Below are positions 16,558 through 25,696 of a stretch of DNA of 64,000 nt, in pieces. Origin of the DNA: Streptosporangium lutulentum (lineage in GTDB: Bacteria > Actinomycetota > Actinomycetes > Streptosporangiales > Streptosporangiaceae); contig NZ_JAUSQU010000001.1 in assembly GCF_030811455.1 (NCBI RefSeq), positions 4,960,001 through 5,024,000 of the forward strand. The letters are read 5' to 3'. The stretch's first letter is position 1. Every line of letters starts with the position of its first letter. The notes under the pieces were generated by a model. The model did not search any database. It had not been told where the DNA came from and worked only from the letters and a program-made list of their open reading frames with translations. Made by a program: the position numbers and the translations under genes.

Positions 16558-19431
16558 GTGATATTTCTACTGCTCGGTAGCCTGACGGTTCGCGACGCCG
16601 GGAACAACACCATTCCCATCCCTCGTCTCAAACACCGTCAGCTACTGGCGACGCTCCTTCTGCGGGCCGGTACCCCGACCTCCGTCGAGCATCTGGTGGG
16701 GTCGCTGTGGTGCGACGACCCCCCGCCCTCCGCCGAGCGGAACGTCAAAACCTACGTGCACGCCCTCCGCAAGCTCCTCTCCCCCGATGATCTGCGGTCG
16801 GCTCCGATCGAGACCCGGGCGAACGGCTACCTCATCGCCCCGGGGCCGGAGGATCTCGACCTGCTCACCTTCCGTGACCACGTCCGGCGAGGAAGGCAGG
16901 CCTCCCGCGAACGCGACCCGGAGACCGCCTACCGCCACTTCGAGCGGGCCCTCGGCCTGTGGCGCGGTGAGGCCCTCCTCGACTCCCGAGGAAGCCGGCC
17001 TCTGGACGACGCGGCGGCTCACCTCTCCGAAGAACGTCTCGCCTGCCTGGAGGAGCTCTCGGAGGTACGGATCGGTCTGGGCAGATACGCCGAGGCGGCG
17101 TCCGGCCTGCGCCCCGCGGCCCTCGCCAATCCGACGCATGAGCGGCTGTGGGCACAGCTCATGCTCAGCCTGTACGGGGCGGGAGACCGGACCGCCGCCC
17201 TGCGCGCCTACCAACGGTTCAGAAGGGTCGTCGCGGAGAGGACCGGCCTGGAGCCCTGCCGGCCGATCCAGGATCTCCACCAGCGGATGCTCGCCTCCGG
17301 CAGCGTCTTCGATCTGAGGCTTCCGGCGAAGTCGATCCATCTCGTCGAAGCCGCCCCGCATGATCCGATACCCCGCCAGCTGCCGCGTGACCCCGCCGGC
17401 TTCGTGGGGCGCGCGGAGGAGCTGGTGACGCTGAGGTCGTTGCTCTCCCCGTCGGACGACGGCCTGCCCCAGCATGTCGTCGCCATCACCGGACCGCCGG
17501 GATCGGGCAAGTCGACCCTGGCCACCCGAACCGCGCACCTGGTCCGCGACCGCTTTCGGGGCGGGCAGCTCTACGCCAATCTGCACGGGGCGACCCCGGG
17601 CATCCGGCGGCTGGAGCCCCTGGAGGTGCTCGGCAGGTTCCTGCGGGCCCTGGGGGTCGCCCCGCACGCCGTTCCCACCGACGTCGACGAGGCCGCGGCC
17701 CTCTGGCGCAGCCTGCTCGACGGCAGGGACGTCCTCATCGTGCTCGACGACGTCGTCGACCTGGCCCAGGTCCGTCCGCTGCTCTCCGTGCCGAAGGGGA
17801 GCACGATCCTGGTGACCAGCCGGCAGACCTTCGCCCTCGTCGACGACTGCGCCCACGTGCAGATCAACAGGATGAGCCAGGCGGAGGCGGCCACCATGCT
17901 CGCGCGGCTGGCGGGCGCCGAGCGGGTCGCCAGGAACGCCCGGGCGACGGCACGTCTGGTCGACCTCTGCGGAAACCTGCCGCTGGCCGTGGGGATCGCG
18001 GGATCCAGGCTGGCGAACCGGCCGCGGTGGGAGGTGGCCGATCTGGTGGAACGGCTGGAGGACGAACGGAGACGGCTGCACGAGCTGGAGGCGGGCGATC
18101 TCGCGGTCGGCTCCAGCCTGGCGGTCAGTTACGACCTGTTCCTCGGCGGCGCCCACCCCCTCGACCGGATCGCCGCCCGCGCGCTGTGCGCGCTCGGTGT
18201 GCTTCAGGTGCCCGACGTGACCTCACCTGTCGTCGGCGCCCTCCTGGACGTGCCCGCCGACCTGGCCGAACGCGCCATGGAACGGCTGGTCGACGGCCAC
18301 CTCGCCGAAGGAGACGAGACCGGGAGGTACCGGCTGCACGACCTGATCCGGCTGTTCGCCGGCGAGCAGGCCGTACGGCAGCAGACGCGGGAGGCCCGCG
18401 GCGCCATGCTGGACCGGGCGCTGAGTTCGTACGTCGCGACCACGCGCCTGGCGGTGAAACTCTCCGGCTACCAGCGCACGGCGCCGACGAAGGCCGACCT
18501 CAGCGCGGGCCCCTTCCCGCTCGCCTCCGGGGAGGAGGCTCGCGAGTGGCTGGAGCAGGAGCTGGCCAACCTCCTGTCCGCCGCCTTCCAGGCGATGGCC
18601 GCCCCCGAGGAGCGGACCGCCCGTCTCGGAGTCTCCCTCGCCCTCTCGCTCTTCTGGCACCTCCAGCGCTCCGGTCTGCCCTCGCGCCTTCTCACGATCA
18701 ACCGGCGGGTCCTCGAAGTCGGACAGCGGCTGGGCGATCGCAACGTCCAAGCGTACGCGCACGGCTACATGAGCGTGGCCCTCAGCGTGACCGATCACCG
18801 CGACGAGGCCCTGGCCCATGTCCATGAGCAGCTGGCCCTTTTCCGCGAGCTGTCCGACCCGCACGGCGAGCAGATCGCCCTGGGCAGCCTCGGTGAGATC
18901 CATCTCGTCCTGGGGCGCTACGAGGAGGCGATCGGCTACGCCGAGGCTCAGCGGAGAGTCGCTAAGACGATTGGCCACAAACCGGGCGAACACTACGCCG
19001 CTACCGTAATCGGTGCTGCTCGCCACAAACTACGGCAGTTCGATCAGGCGCTGAAGGTGCTGGGCGACACGCTGATCCAGACCCGCAAGGACGGCAACCT
19101 CTATCAGGAGACGGCCGTGCACGAGAAGCTCGGCGACATCCATCTCGACCTCGGGGATCCCGCGTCGGCCAGGACCTGCTACGAGACCGCCCTGGCCTGC
19201 GCGCACACCGCGAAGCTGAGCATCGCCGAACCCTACATGCTCCTCGGCCTCGCCCGATCCTGCCGCCTCCTGGGCGAACTCGACAAGGCCGCGACCTACC
19301 TGACGCGTTCCGTCGCGACCGCCCGGGCGATGGGCACCGAAGAACTGAAGGGCAGGCTCGCGGAGGAGGAAGCCGTTCTGGCCGCCTACGGCCGGCCGAT
19401 CACGGTTCTGAACGGGGCCGGGGCCCCCTGA
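16558..19431 (+). CDS. SARP/AfsR-type regulator: BTAD + NB-ARC + TPR
   Basis: GTG 16558 gives 957 residues. Residues 1-90 form the OmpR-like winged HTH of SARPs (LLGSLTVRDAGN...PRLKHRQLLATLLLRAG). About 95-245 is the BTAD helical domain (LSEVRIGLGRYAEAA...RAYQRFRRVVAERTGLEP). About 285-560 is an NB-ARC/STAND ATPase with P-loop GPPGSGKST at 312-320 and Walker B VLIVLDDVVD near 397. The C-terminal ~350 residues are TPR repeats. This AfsR-like layout activates secondary-metabolism or stress genes after ligand- and ATP-driven oligomerisation. No biosynthetic cluster is next to it, so its target is uncertain. Confidence 0.92.
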   Translation: MIFLLLGSLTVRDAGNNTIPIPRLKHRQLLATLLLRAGTPTSVEHLVGSLWCDDPPPSAERNVKTYVHALRKLLSPDDLRSAPIETRANGYLIAPGPEDLDLLTFRDHVRRGRQASRERDPETAYRHFERALGLWRGEALLDSRGSRPLDDAAAHLSEERLACLEELSEVRIGLGRYAEAASGLRPAALANPTHERLWAQLMLSLYGAGDRTAALRAYQRFRRVVAERTGLEPCRPIQDLHQRMLASGSVFDLRLPAKSIHLVEAAPHDPIPRQLPRDPAGFVGRAEELVTLRSLLSPSDDGLPQHVVAITGPPGSGKSTLATRTAHLVRDRFRGGQLYANLHGATPGIRRLEPLEVLGRFLRALGVAPHAVPTDVDEAAALWRSLLDGRDVLIVLDDVVDLAQVRPLLSVPKGSTILVTSRQTFALVDDCAHVQINRMSQAEAATMLARLAGAERVARNARATARLVDLCGNLPLAVGIAGSRLANRPRWEVADLVERLEDERRRLHELEAGDLAVGSSLAVSYDLFLGGAHPLDRIAARALCALGVLQVPDVTSPVVGALLDVPADLAERAMERLVDGHLAEGDETGRYRLHDLIRLFAGEQAVRQQTREARGAMLDRALSSYVATTRLAVKLSGYQRTAPTKADLSAGPFPLASGEEAREWLEQELANLLSAAFQAMAAPEERTARLGVSLALSLFWHLQRSGLPSRLLTINRRVLEVGQRLGDRNVQAYAHGYMSVALSVTDHRDEALAHVHEQLALFRELSDPHGEQIALGSLGEIHLVLGRYEEAIGYAEAQRRVAKTIGHKPGEHYAATVIGAARHKLRQFDQALKVLGDTLIQTRKDGNLYQETAVHEKLGDIHLDLGDPASARTCYETALACAHTAKLSIAEPYMLLGLARSCRLLGELDKAATYLTRSVATARAMGTEELKGRLAEEEAVLAAYGRPITVLNGAGAP

Positions 19432-19566
19432 GAGCCGGAAGCGGGTCGGCCGGCCGTCATCCGGGTTCCTCGATGATCGGGTGAAGCCACAAGAATCGCC
19501 AACGGCCCCGGACCTCGTTTCGTCGTGTCTGCCCTGTCCGGTGTCCGGCCCTGCTGATGTACTGCT

Positions 19567-21807
19567 GTGGTGAGCGACATCGAGACCCGGCAGAGCCGGG
19601 ACGACCTGACCCGGCAGCGCCAGGGCGTCGGCGAGAGCGTTCCGCGCCCCGACGGAACCCTGAAGGTGACGGGCGAGTTCGCCTACTCCTCCGACCTGTA
19701 TCTCGCGGACATGATCTGGGGCGTGACCCTGCGCAGCCCGCACCCCTCCGCGTGGATCCGTTCCATCGACATCGGCCCCGCGCTCGCCATGCCCGGCGTG
19801 TTCGCGGTGCTCACCCACGAGGACGTGCCCGGCGAGAAGTTCTACGGGCTGGAGCACAGGGATCAGCCGGTGCTGGCCGTCGACCAGGTCCGCTACCAGG
19901 GCGAACCGGTCGCACTGGTGGCCGCCGACCACCCCGAGCGCGCCAGGCGCGCGGCCGAGGCGATCGTCGTGGAGTACGAGCTCCGCGAGGCCGTCACGGA
20001 TCCCCGCAGGGCCGCCTTCGACCCCTCCTACCCGAAGGTCCACGACCACGGCAACGTGCTGCGCCACCAGCCGGTCCGGGTCGGCTCCGACTTCGAGGCC
20101 CCCGTGGTCGTCACCGGGGAGTACGAGGTCGGCATGCAGGACCAGGCCTTCCTCGGCCCCGAGTCCGGCCTGGCCGTACCGGCGGAGGACGGCGGGGTCG
20201 ACCTGTTCGTCGCCACCCAGTGGCTGCACGTCGACCGCGACCAGATCGCGCCGTGCCTCGGGCTCCCCCAGGAGAAGGTACGGCTGTCGCTGGCCGGGGT
20301 GGGCGGCGCGTTCGGGGCTCGTGAGGACCTGTCCATGCAGGTGCACGCGTGCATGCTGGCGCTGCGCACGGGCCGCCCCGTGAAGATCGTCTACAACCGC
20401 GAGGAGTCGTTCTTCGGTCACGTTCACCGGCACCCGGCCTGGATGCGCTACGAGCACGGCGCGACCCGCGAGGGCAGGCTGCTCTACGTCAGGGCGGAGA
20501 TCCTGCTCGACGGCGGCGCCTACTGCTCCTCCTCCCCCGCCGTCGTCGGCAACGCCGCCTCGCTGGGGGTGGGACCGTACGAGGTGGGCAACGTCTGGAT
20601 CGACGCCTACGGCGTCTACAGCAACAACCCGCCCTGTGGCGCCATGCGCGGCTTCGGCGCGGTGCAGGCCTGTTACGCCTACGAGTCGCAGATGGACAGG
20701 CTGGCCGAGGCCTGCGGGATCTCCCCGGTCGAGGTCCGCGTCCGCAACGCCGTCTCCCAGGGCTCGACGCTGGCCACCGGGCAGGTGATCGACTCCCCCG
20801 CCCCGCTGGCCGACATGCTCCGCGAGCTCGCCGCGATGCCGCTGCCCGCCGTCGCCGACGACCCCGGCCTGCTGGACATGCCGGGCGGCGTCTCACAGAC
20901 CACCCACGGCGAGGGCGTACGGCGGGGCGTCGGGTACGGCGTCGGTATCAAGAACATCTGCTTCTCCGAGGGCTTCGACGACTACTCCACCGCCAGGGTC
21001 AGGGTGGAGCTGCTCGGCGGCGAGCCGCACGTCCTGGTGCACACGGCGGCGGCCGAGGTGGGCCAGGGCCTGCTGATGGTCCAGGCGCAGATCGCCAGGA
21101 CGGAGCTCGGCATCGACAGGGTGACGGTCGCGAAGGCCGACACGACGGTGGGCTCGGCCGGGTCCTCGTCGGCCTCCCGCCAGTCGTACGTCACCGGCGG
21201 TGCGGTCAAGACCGCCTGCGAGGCCGTGCGGAAGCGCCTGGACGAGCTGAGGGCCGACGGGTCGTCACTGGTCCAGGCCCTGGAGCGGGCCGGCGCGGTC
21301 GAGGAGACCCGGGAGTACCGTCACCGGCGCACCTTCCCGATGGATCCGGTCACCGGTCAGGGCGACTCCCACACCCAGCTCGCCCTGTGCGTGCACCGCG
21401 CGGTCGTGGACGTGGACGTGGAGCTCGGCCTGATCAAGGTGGTGGAGCTGACGGCCGTCCAGGACGTGGGCAGGATCATGAACCCGCTCGCCCTGGAGGG
21501 CCAGATCCACGGCGGCTCCGCCCAGGGACTGGGACTGGCGCTGATGGAGGAGATCCAGGTGCGCGACGGAAAGGTGCTCAACCCGTCCTTCACCGACTAT
21601 CTGATCCCCACCATCCTCGACATGCCTCCCATGAAGGTGTCGATCCTGGAGAACCCCGACCCGCACTCCCCCTACGGCCTGCGCGGCGCGGGCGAGCCCC
21701 CCACTCTCTCCTCCACCCCGGCCGTGGCCGCCGCCGTACGGGCCGCCACCGGCCTGCCGCTGTCCCGCGTGCCCATCCGTCCCCACGACATCGCACCGAA
21801 CGGGTAG
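19567..21807 (+). CDS. Molybdenum hydroxylase (xanthine-dehydrogenase-family) large subunit, orphan
   Basis: The 746 residues cover both molybdopterin-binding domains: the Ald_Xan_dh_C a/b hammerhead (VPRPDGTLKVTGEFAYSSDL...) and then the Mo-binding core with LAGVGGAFGAREDLS, PPCGAMRGFGAVQ and the catalytic glutamate in GLRGAGEPPT near the C-terminus. Family members hydroxylate purines, aldehydes or N-heterocycles. The usual FAD subunit and 2Fe-2S subunit genes are absent on either side, so electrons must pass to partners encoded elsewhere, or the enzyme is a distinct stand-alone type. GTG 19567 or 19570 is the start. The substrate is unknown. Confidence 0.88.
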   Translation: MVSDIETRQSRDDLTRQRQGVGESVPRPDGTLKVTGEFAYSSDLYLADMIWGVTLRSPHPSAWIRSIDIGPALAMPGVFAVLTHEDVPGEKFYGLEHRDQPVLAVDQVRYQGEPVALVAADHPERARRAAEAIVVEYELREAVTDPRRAAFDPSYPKVHDHGNVLRHQPVRVGSDFEAPVVVTGEYEVGMQDQAFLGPESGLAVPAEDGGVDLFVATQWLHVDRDQIAPCLGLPQEKVRLSLAGVGGAFGAREDLSMQVHACMLALRTGRPVKIVYNREESFFGHVHRHPAWMRYEHGATREGRLLYVRAEILLDGGAYCSSSPAVVGNAASLGVGPYEVGNVWIDAYGVYSNNPPCGAMRGFGAVQACYAYESQMDRLAEACGISPVEVRVRNAVSQGSTLATGQVIDSPAPLADMLRELAAMPLPAVADDPGLLDMPGGVSQTTHGEGVRRGVGYGVGIKNICFSEGFDDYSTARVRVELLGGEPHVLVHTAAAEVGQGLLMVQAQIARTELGIDRVTVAKADTTVGSAGSSSASRQSYVTGGAVKTACEAVRKRLDELRADGSSLVQALERAGAVEETREYRHRRTFPMDPVTGQGDSHTQLALCVHRAVVDVDVELGLIKVVELTAVQDVGRIMNPLALEGQIHGGSAQGLGLALMEEIQVRDGKVLNPSFTDYLIPTILDMPPMKVSILENPDPHSPYGLRGAGEPPTLSSTPAVAAAVRAATGLPLSRVPIRPHDIAPNG

Positions 21808-21884
21808 GAGCCGATCGCCCGGCTCGCCGCGTCGACCGTCCTCGCGGCCTCCTTCACCACAGGCGGCATCGAGCGGCCGAGGTT

Positions 21885-23375
21885 CTAGGTCGTGTCGCCG
21901 GAGTCACAGGCGACGCCGTCCCCGTCCTTGTCGACGTACCACTCGTACTCCTCGTGGGTCTCCTTGTAGTAGGGCCCGTAGCCGTCGAGGAGCGCGGCCT
22001 TGCAGTTCGGATACCTGGGGTCGAGTTCGGAGCCGGCGGCCCCCGTCGAGGACGGGGCATCCGGCCGGCGCGTCGTACCGGGCCCCGCGGCCGGTGCGAC
22101 CGTCGCGGACCGACCCGCCGGCTGCGAGGTGTTCGCGGCCGGCGGAGTCGAGGGCGGGGTCACGGGCTGGTTCGAGGACGGGGCCGAGGGCGGGGTCACG
22201 GGCTGGTTCGAGGACCCGGACGTGACGGACGGCGCCGTCGGCTGGGGCTGGCCCGTCGGCTGGGGCTGGCCCGTCGGCGCCCCGGTCGTGCCGGCCCCTC
22301 CACCGAGCAGTCGCACGACCATGGCGTCCGCCTGCTCCTTGGTGAAGGAGCCCGCGATGCTGAGGCTGTCATCGGTGATCACTTGGGCGACCCGGGGAGC
22401 CGCCACCACCTTCTCCCCCACGACGATCGCGATCGGCTGGTCGACCGTCTCCTGCGTCAGGTCGTTGATCTGATCGCTGAACGCGGGCGCGAACGCGATC
22501 CTGACCGAGTAGGCGCCGCTCTTCTCCCTGATGGCCTCGATCTTCCGTACGGCGTCCACGTTCACCCCGGCGGCGATCATGTAGCAGGCCTGTCCCTGCT
22601 CGTCGGGAACGCCGTCGGGGGTTGTGCAGGCCCCGGCCTGCGTCCCGGTCACCGGGGCGAAGTGGATGGGGATCGACAGGCGCCTGGGCGGCGTGCCCCC
22701 GAGCGGCATGTCGGGGTTCCTGGTCATGAGGACCGCGATGGTGCCGAGCACCCCGGTGATCAGTACGACGACGACCAGGGCGGCGACCAGGATCGCGGTG
22801 GTGGCCCGGCTCGCCCTGGGGGCGCCCGGCACGCCACCGGGCGGACTCGCCTCGGGCGCGCTCGCCCTGTGCTTGCCGCGTGAGGTTCCCGACGGTCCCT
22901 GCGGGCTCCCGGGCTCCTGCGGACCGGGCGGGCTCCCGGCGCCCTGCGAGCTCTCGGCACCCTGCGAGCTCCCGGCGCCCTGCGAGCTCTCGGCACCCTG
23001 CGAGCCGGGCGGACCGCCGGGCAGCCCCGGGGGGCCGGGCGGAGGCTCGGGCGACCCCTGCGAACCGGGAGAGGACTCGGGCGGCATGGATCCGTAGGAC
23101 CCGGTCGGCTCCGAAAAAGGATCACGGGGCCCGGCAGGAGGCCCCTGGGGGCTCAGGGGATGGTCGTGGGGCCCGGCCGGCGGCACCTGCGGATCCGGGG
23201 AGGGGGCCGGCGCCGACTCGAACCAGGATCCCTTCGAATCCGAGGATTCCTGCGCCCCGGGAGGGAGGCCGTGTGGCTCGGGGAAGGTCTCCCGCGTCCA
23301 CGGAGAAGGCTCGCGAGACCCGGCCGGAGGTCCCTGCGGCACGGGCGGCCCACCCGGACCCTCGTGCATCTCCAT
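21885..23375 (-). CDS. Membrane-anchored protein: Pro-rich cytoplasmic region, SecD-P1-like domain and excalibur domain
   Basis: The 496 residues have four parts. Residues 1-190 are Pro/Gly/Ser-rich and disordered, with QGA(E/G)SS-type repeats. About 190-215 is one membrane helix (AILVAALVVVVLITGVLGTIAVL). About 225-360 resembles the SecD/SecF P1 head (AFSDQINDLTQETVDQPIAIVVGEKVVAAPRV...FTKEQADAMVVRLLGGG). A linker with repeated SSNQPVTPPS and TGQPQP units leads to a C-terminal excalibur calcium-binding domain (DPRYPNCKAALLDGYGPY...DKDGDGVAC). P1-like plus excalibur is unusual. The topology places the last two domains outside. Function unknown; a cell-surface role is inferred. Confidence 0.8.
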   Translation of the reverse strand: MEMHEGPGGPPVPQGPPAGSREPSPWTRETFPEPHGLPPGAQESSDSKGSWFESAPAPSPDPQVPPAGPHDHPLSPQGPPAGPRDPFSEPTGSYGSMPPESSPGSQGSPEPPPGPPGLPGGPPGSQGAESSQGAGSSQGAESSQGAGSPPGPQEPGSPQGPSGTSRGKHRASAPEASPPGGVPGAPRASRATTAILVAALVVVVLITGVLGTIAVLMTRNPDMPLGGTPPRRLSIPIHFAPVTGTQAGACTTPDGVPDEQGQACYMIAAGVNVDAVRKIEAIREKSGAYSVRIAFAPAFSDQINDLTQETVDQPIAIVVGEKVVAAPRVAQVITDDSLSIAGSFTKEQADAMVVRLLGGGAGTTGAPTGQPQPTGQPQPTAPSVTSGSSNQPVTPPSAPSSNQPVTPPSTPPAANTSQPAGRSATVAPAAGPGTTRRPDAPSSTGAAGSELDPRYPNCKAALLDGYGPYYKETHEEYEWYVDKDGDGVACDSGDTT

Positions 23376-23596
23376 GTCACATCCTCATATTCCTCGCATT
23401 TGCTCGCGGCGAGCCTACCGATCAGCACAGGAAGGCGGGTAACCAGAAGGTCAAGATCGCCATTGAAAACCCGAGGACAGGTCGAGGTTGACGATATGTC
23501 ATCAACCCCGGTTGATTCCTTCCAGCTTGCACATAGTGGCTGCTCTCCGGGGAACGCAGAGTGAAAAGTGACGCAGTCGCGCAACCTGGAGGAGCC

Positions 23597-24724
23597 GTGA
23601 AGATCTCAGTTCCCCGCGAGGTCAAGAATCGTGAATACCGTGTGGCCCTGACCCCCGCCGGAGCCCACGAGTTCGTCAGGCACGGTCACCAGGTCTTCAT
23701 CGAGAAGAACGCCGGCGCGGGATCCTCGATCCCCGACGCCGACTTCCTCAGCGTGGGCGCGATCATCCTCGACTCCGCGGACGACGTGTGGGCCGAGGGC
23801 GACCTGGTCCTGAAGGTGAAGGAACCGGTCGCCGAGGAGTACCACCGGATGCGCAAGGGGCAGGTGTTGTTCACCTACCTGCACCTGGCCGCGTCGGAGG
23901 CGTGCACCCGTGCCATGCTCGAATCCGGCGTCACCGGCATCGCCTACGAGACCGTGCAGAACCCGAACGGATTCCTGCCGCTGCTGGCCCCGATGTCGGA
24001 GGTGGCGGGACGACTCGCCCCGCAGGTGGGGGCGTACCACCTGATGCGCCAGGGCGGCGGGCGAGGCGTGCTGATGGGCGGGGTGTCGGGCGTGCACGCG
24101 GCCAACGTGGTCGTGATCGGCGCCGGGGTCTCCGGCATGAACGCCGCGGCCATCGCGCTGGGCATGCAGGCGGAGGTGCTGCTGCTGGACCGGAACATCG
24201 ACAGGCTCCGCCAGGCGGACCTGATCTACCAGGGTCACTGCATGACGGTCGCCTCGAACGCCTACGAGGTCGAGCGCGCGGTCCTGGCCGCGGACCTGGT
24301 CATCGGCGCCGTCCTGGTACCGGGCGCGAAGGCTCCCCGGCTGGTCGGCAACGAGCTGGTCGCGCGGATGAAGCCCGGTTCGGTCCTGGTGGACATCTCC
24401 ATCGACCAGGGCGGCTGCTTCGAGGACTCCCGTCCCACCACCCATGACAACCCGATCTACCAGGTGCACGACTCGGTGTTCTACTGCGTGGCCAACATGC
24501 CGGGCGCGGTCCCGCACACCTCGACGTACGCGCTGACCAACGTGACCGTGCCCTATGCCCTCGCGATCGCCGACCTGGGCTGGCGGGACGCCCTGCGGAG
24601 CGATCCCACGCTGGCCCTCGGGCTGAACACCCACGAAGGACATCTGACCAACCTGCCCGTGGCCGAGGCCCACAGGCAGGAGTGGGTGTCCCCGGGGCGG
24701 GTTCTCGGCACGACCGAAACCTGA
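23597..24724 (+). CDS. ald: Alanine dehydrogenase
   Basis: GTG 23597, directly after GGAGGAG, gives 375 residues, close to the usual ~371 of the family; a longer frame from 23561 has no such ribosome site. Markers are [21 protein letters not shown] at the start, substrate residues in [15 protein letters not shown] [11 protein letters not shown], the NAD motif [22 protein letters not shown] near residue 175, and the C-terminal [16 protein letters not shown]. The enzyme interconverts L-alanine and pyruvate with NAD, and is used for alanine catabolism and redox balance in actinobacteria. It is monocistronic here. Its regulator (often an Lrp-type gene nearby) is not adjacent. Confidence 0.95.
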   Translation: MKISVPREVKNREYRVALTPAGAHEFVRHGHQVFIEKNAGAGSSIPDADFLSVGAIILDSADDVWAEGDLVLKVKEPVAEEYHRMRKGQVLFTYLHLAASEACTRAMLESGVTGIAYETVQNPNGFLPLLAPMSEVAGRLAPQVGAYHLMRQGGGRGVLMGGVSGVHAANVVVIGAGVSGMNAAAIALGMQAEVLLLDRNIDRLRQADLIYQGHCMTVASNAYEVERAVLAADLVIGAVLVPGAKAPRLVGNELVARMKPGSVLVDISIDQGGCFEDSRPTTHDNPIYQVHDSVFYCVANMPGAVPHTSTYALTNVTVPYALAIADLGWRDALRSDPTLALGLNTHEGHLTNLPVAEAHRQEWVSPGRVLGTTET

Positions 24725-25060
24725 GGCCGTACCCGGCACATAGTGATCCAATCCGTGAAATAGCTCACACCGCTCAAGATCTTGACTCTCCGCTTTTCAT
24801 GTGTAAAAAATATAGTCATCTTGAATTTCACCCCTGCACAAATTTGCGCTTCGTGGCTTGGTCCGAGTCGCCGCGGCAGTGAAATCCGACCCATTCATCA
24901 CCCACAAACGCACGATCGGGGAAGGCCGTCCAAGGCACCGTCGGGCGCACGGCGCGCACGTAATCGACGGAGCGGAGAACACGGCACATCGGCGACCGGT
25001 CCATCCTGGGCCACGGCATTGTCGCCGCGTGAGGCCGGCCGCGTTCTCGGACGGCGAGGC

Positions 25061-25086
25061 GGCCTGTGTCCCGCGGGACACAGGCC
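25061..25086. other. Perfect 26-bp palindrome
   Basis: GGCCTGTGTCCCG at 25061-25073 is followed immediately by its exact complement CGGGACACAGGCC at 25074-25086, with no loop. It could be a high-affinity operator for a dimeric regulator, or a cruciform/terminator element for transcripts entering from ald. It lies 400 bases upstream of the Cys-rich peptide gene. Confidence 0.7.
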
Positions 25087-25268
25087 GGCCGCGGAGGCCC
25101 GCCACCGACCACCGGCATAGGCGAAGGCCCGACGGAGTGGATGACCCCAGGTCATACCACCCGTGAAGTAGCGCGGCCCGTAGTCCGCATCGACCCACGC
25201 CATCATCACGGCGGCCCGCCGGCCCGGCGACCACCCCGTACGCCCGGCCGCCGAAAGCCATTCCCGAA

Positions 25269-25304
25269 TTACGGGGAAAAAACCCATGAAAGAATTCCCC
25301 GTAA
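25269..25304. promoter_or_regulatory. 10-bp inverted repeat upstream of the Cys-rich peptide cluster
   Basis: TTACGGGGAA (25269-25278) pairs exactly with TTCCCCGTAA (25295-25304) across a 16-base spacer. It sits at the head of the AT-rich control region and could be an operator or a transcript hairpin. The cluster encodes no regulator of its own. Confidence 0.5.
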
Positions 25305-25356
25305 AACAGATTGGTAAACGAACAAAATCGAATCGCAATTCGAATCACATAAGGCA

Positions 25357-25385
25357 TTGCTTCAATTAGCTTTCTCTCATATCGT
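25357..25385 (+). promoter_or_regulatory. Candidate -35/-10 for the Cys-rich peptide cluster
   Basis: TTGCTT (25357-25362) and TATCGT (25380-25385) are separated by exactly 17 bases and lie about 90 bases upstream of the peptide ATG at 25475. Both hexamers are imperfect, so this is a tentative call. Confidence 0.35.
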
Positions 25386-25474
25386 GTGAAACGCGTCGCC
25401 CCGGACGTTCATTCCGGCCGTACGTGAATCCCTCGCATGCGGAAACGGCGATCCGAATGAGGAAAGGGAACGAA

Positions 25475-25675
25475 ATGCTCAGCAAACTGGAAACGCTCGG
25501 CGACCGGTTACTGAACCGGTTCGTGCCCAACACGACGGCGGCGGCGAGCTGCCCGTGTGGCGCCTATCCCTACACCGGCCCGTGCTGGTACTACCCCGCC
25601 TGCGCCGGAGGCCTGCACAAAGACTGTTACTGCACGGACAGCGCGCGTTACATCTCCTGCAGTACCTGCCACTAA
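25475..25675 (+). CDS. Cys-rich peptide precursor (66 aa, eight cysteines)
   Basis: ATG 25475 follows GAGGAAAGGGA, a near-ideal ribosome site; in-frame sequence upstream to 25424 lacks one. Residues 1-24 form an amphipathic leader (SKLETLGDRLLNRF) ending NTTAAA, which is a signal-peptidase AxA site but without a hydrophobic core. Residues 25-66 are the putative core with cysteines at 26, 28, 37, 43, 51, 53, 62 and 65, many Tyr and Pro, and the C-terminus CSTCH. Four disulfides are possible. The pattern recalls, loosely, the eight-cysteine bacteriocin fulvocin C. It heads an operon with redox, export and protease genes. Bacteriocin or signal activity is inferred. Confidence 0.82.
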   Translation: MLSKLETLGDRLLNRFVPNTTAAASCPCGAYPYTGPCWYYPACAGGLHKDCYCTDSARYISCSTCH

Positions 25676-25696
25676 CACCCACTGAGGCCCACCGAC

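Larger units (their letters stand above)
24725..25474. other. 750-bp intergenic region upstream of the Cys-rich peptide gene
   Basis: No reading frame on either strand combines a ribosome site with normal codon bias. The region starts AT-rich (24770-24850), continues GC-rich with a perfect 26-bp palindrome at 25061-25086, then turns strongly AT-rich from about 25265 to 25385. That last part holds an inverted repeat (25269-25304), a 27-codon mini-ORF of atypical low-GC codons (25286-25369) and a plausible promoter. It looks like the control region of the downstream cluster plus remnants of older sequence. Confidence 0.6.

Noticed and set aside
20349-22883. An 844-residue plus-strand open frame
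   Set aside because: It is the Arg/Gly/Ala-rich shadow of the molybdenum hydroxylase gene and then antisense to the excalibur gene; no domain is recognisable.
24898-25338. Open frames of about 100-190 residues in the gap after ald
   Set aside because: Poor codon bias, no ribosome sites and no domains; treated as non-coding.
25286-25369. A 27-codon frame upstream of the peptide cluster as a gene
   Set aside because: Low-GC codons unlike any gene here and a weak ribosome site; kept only as an observation.
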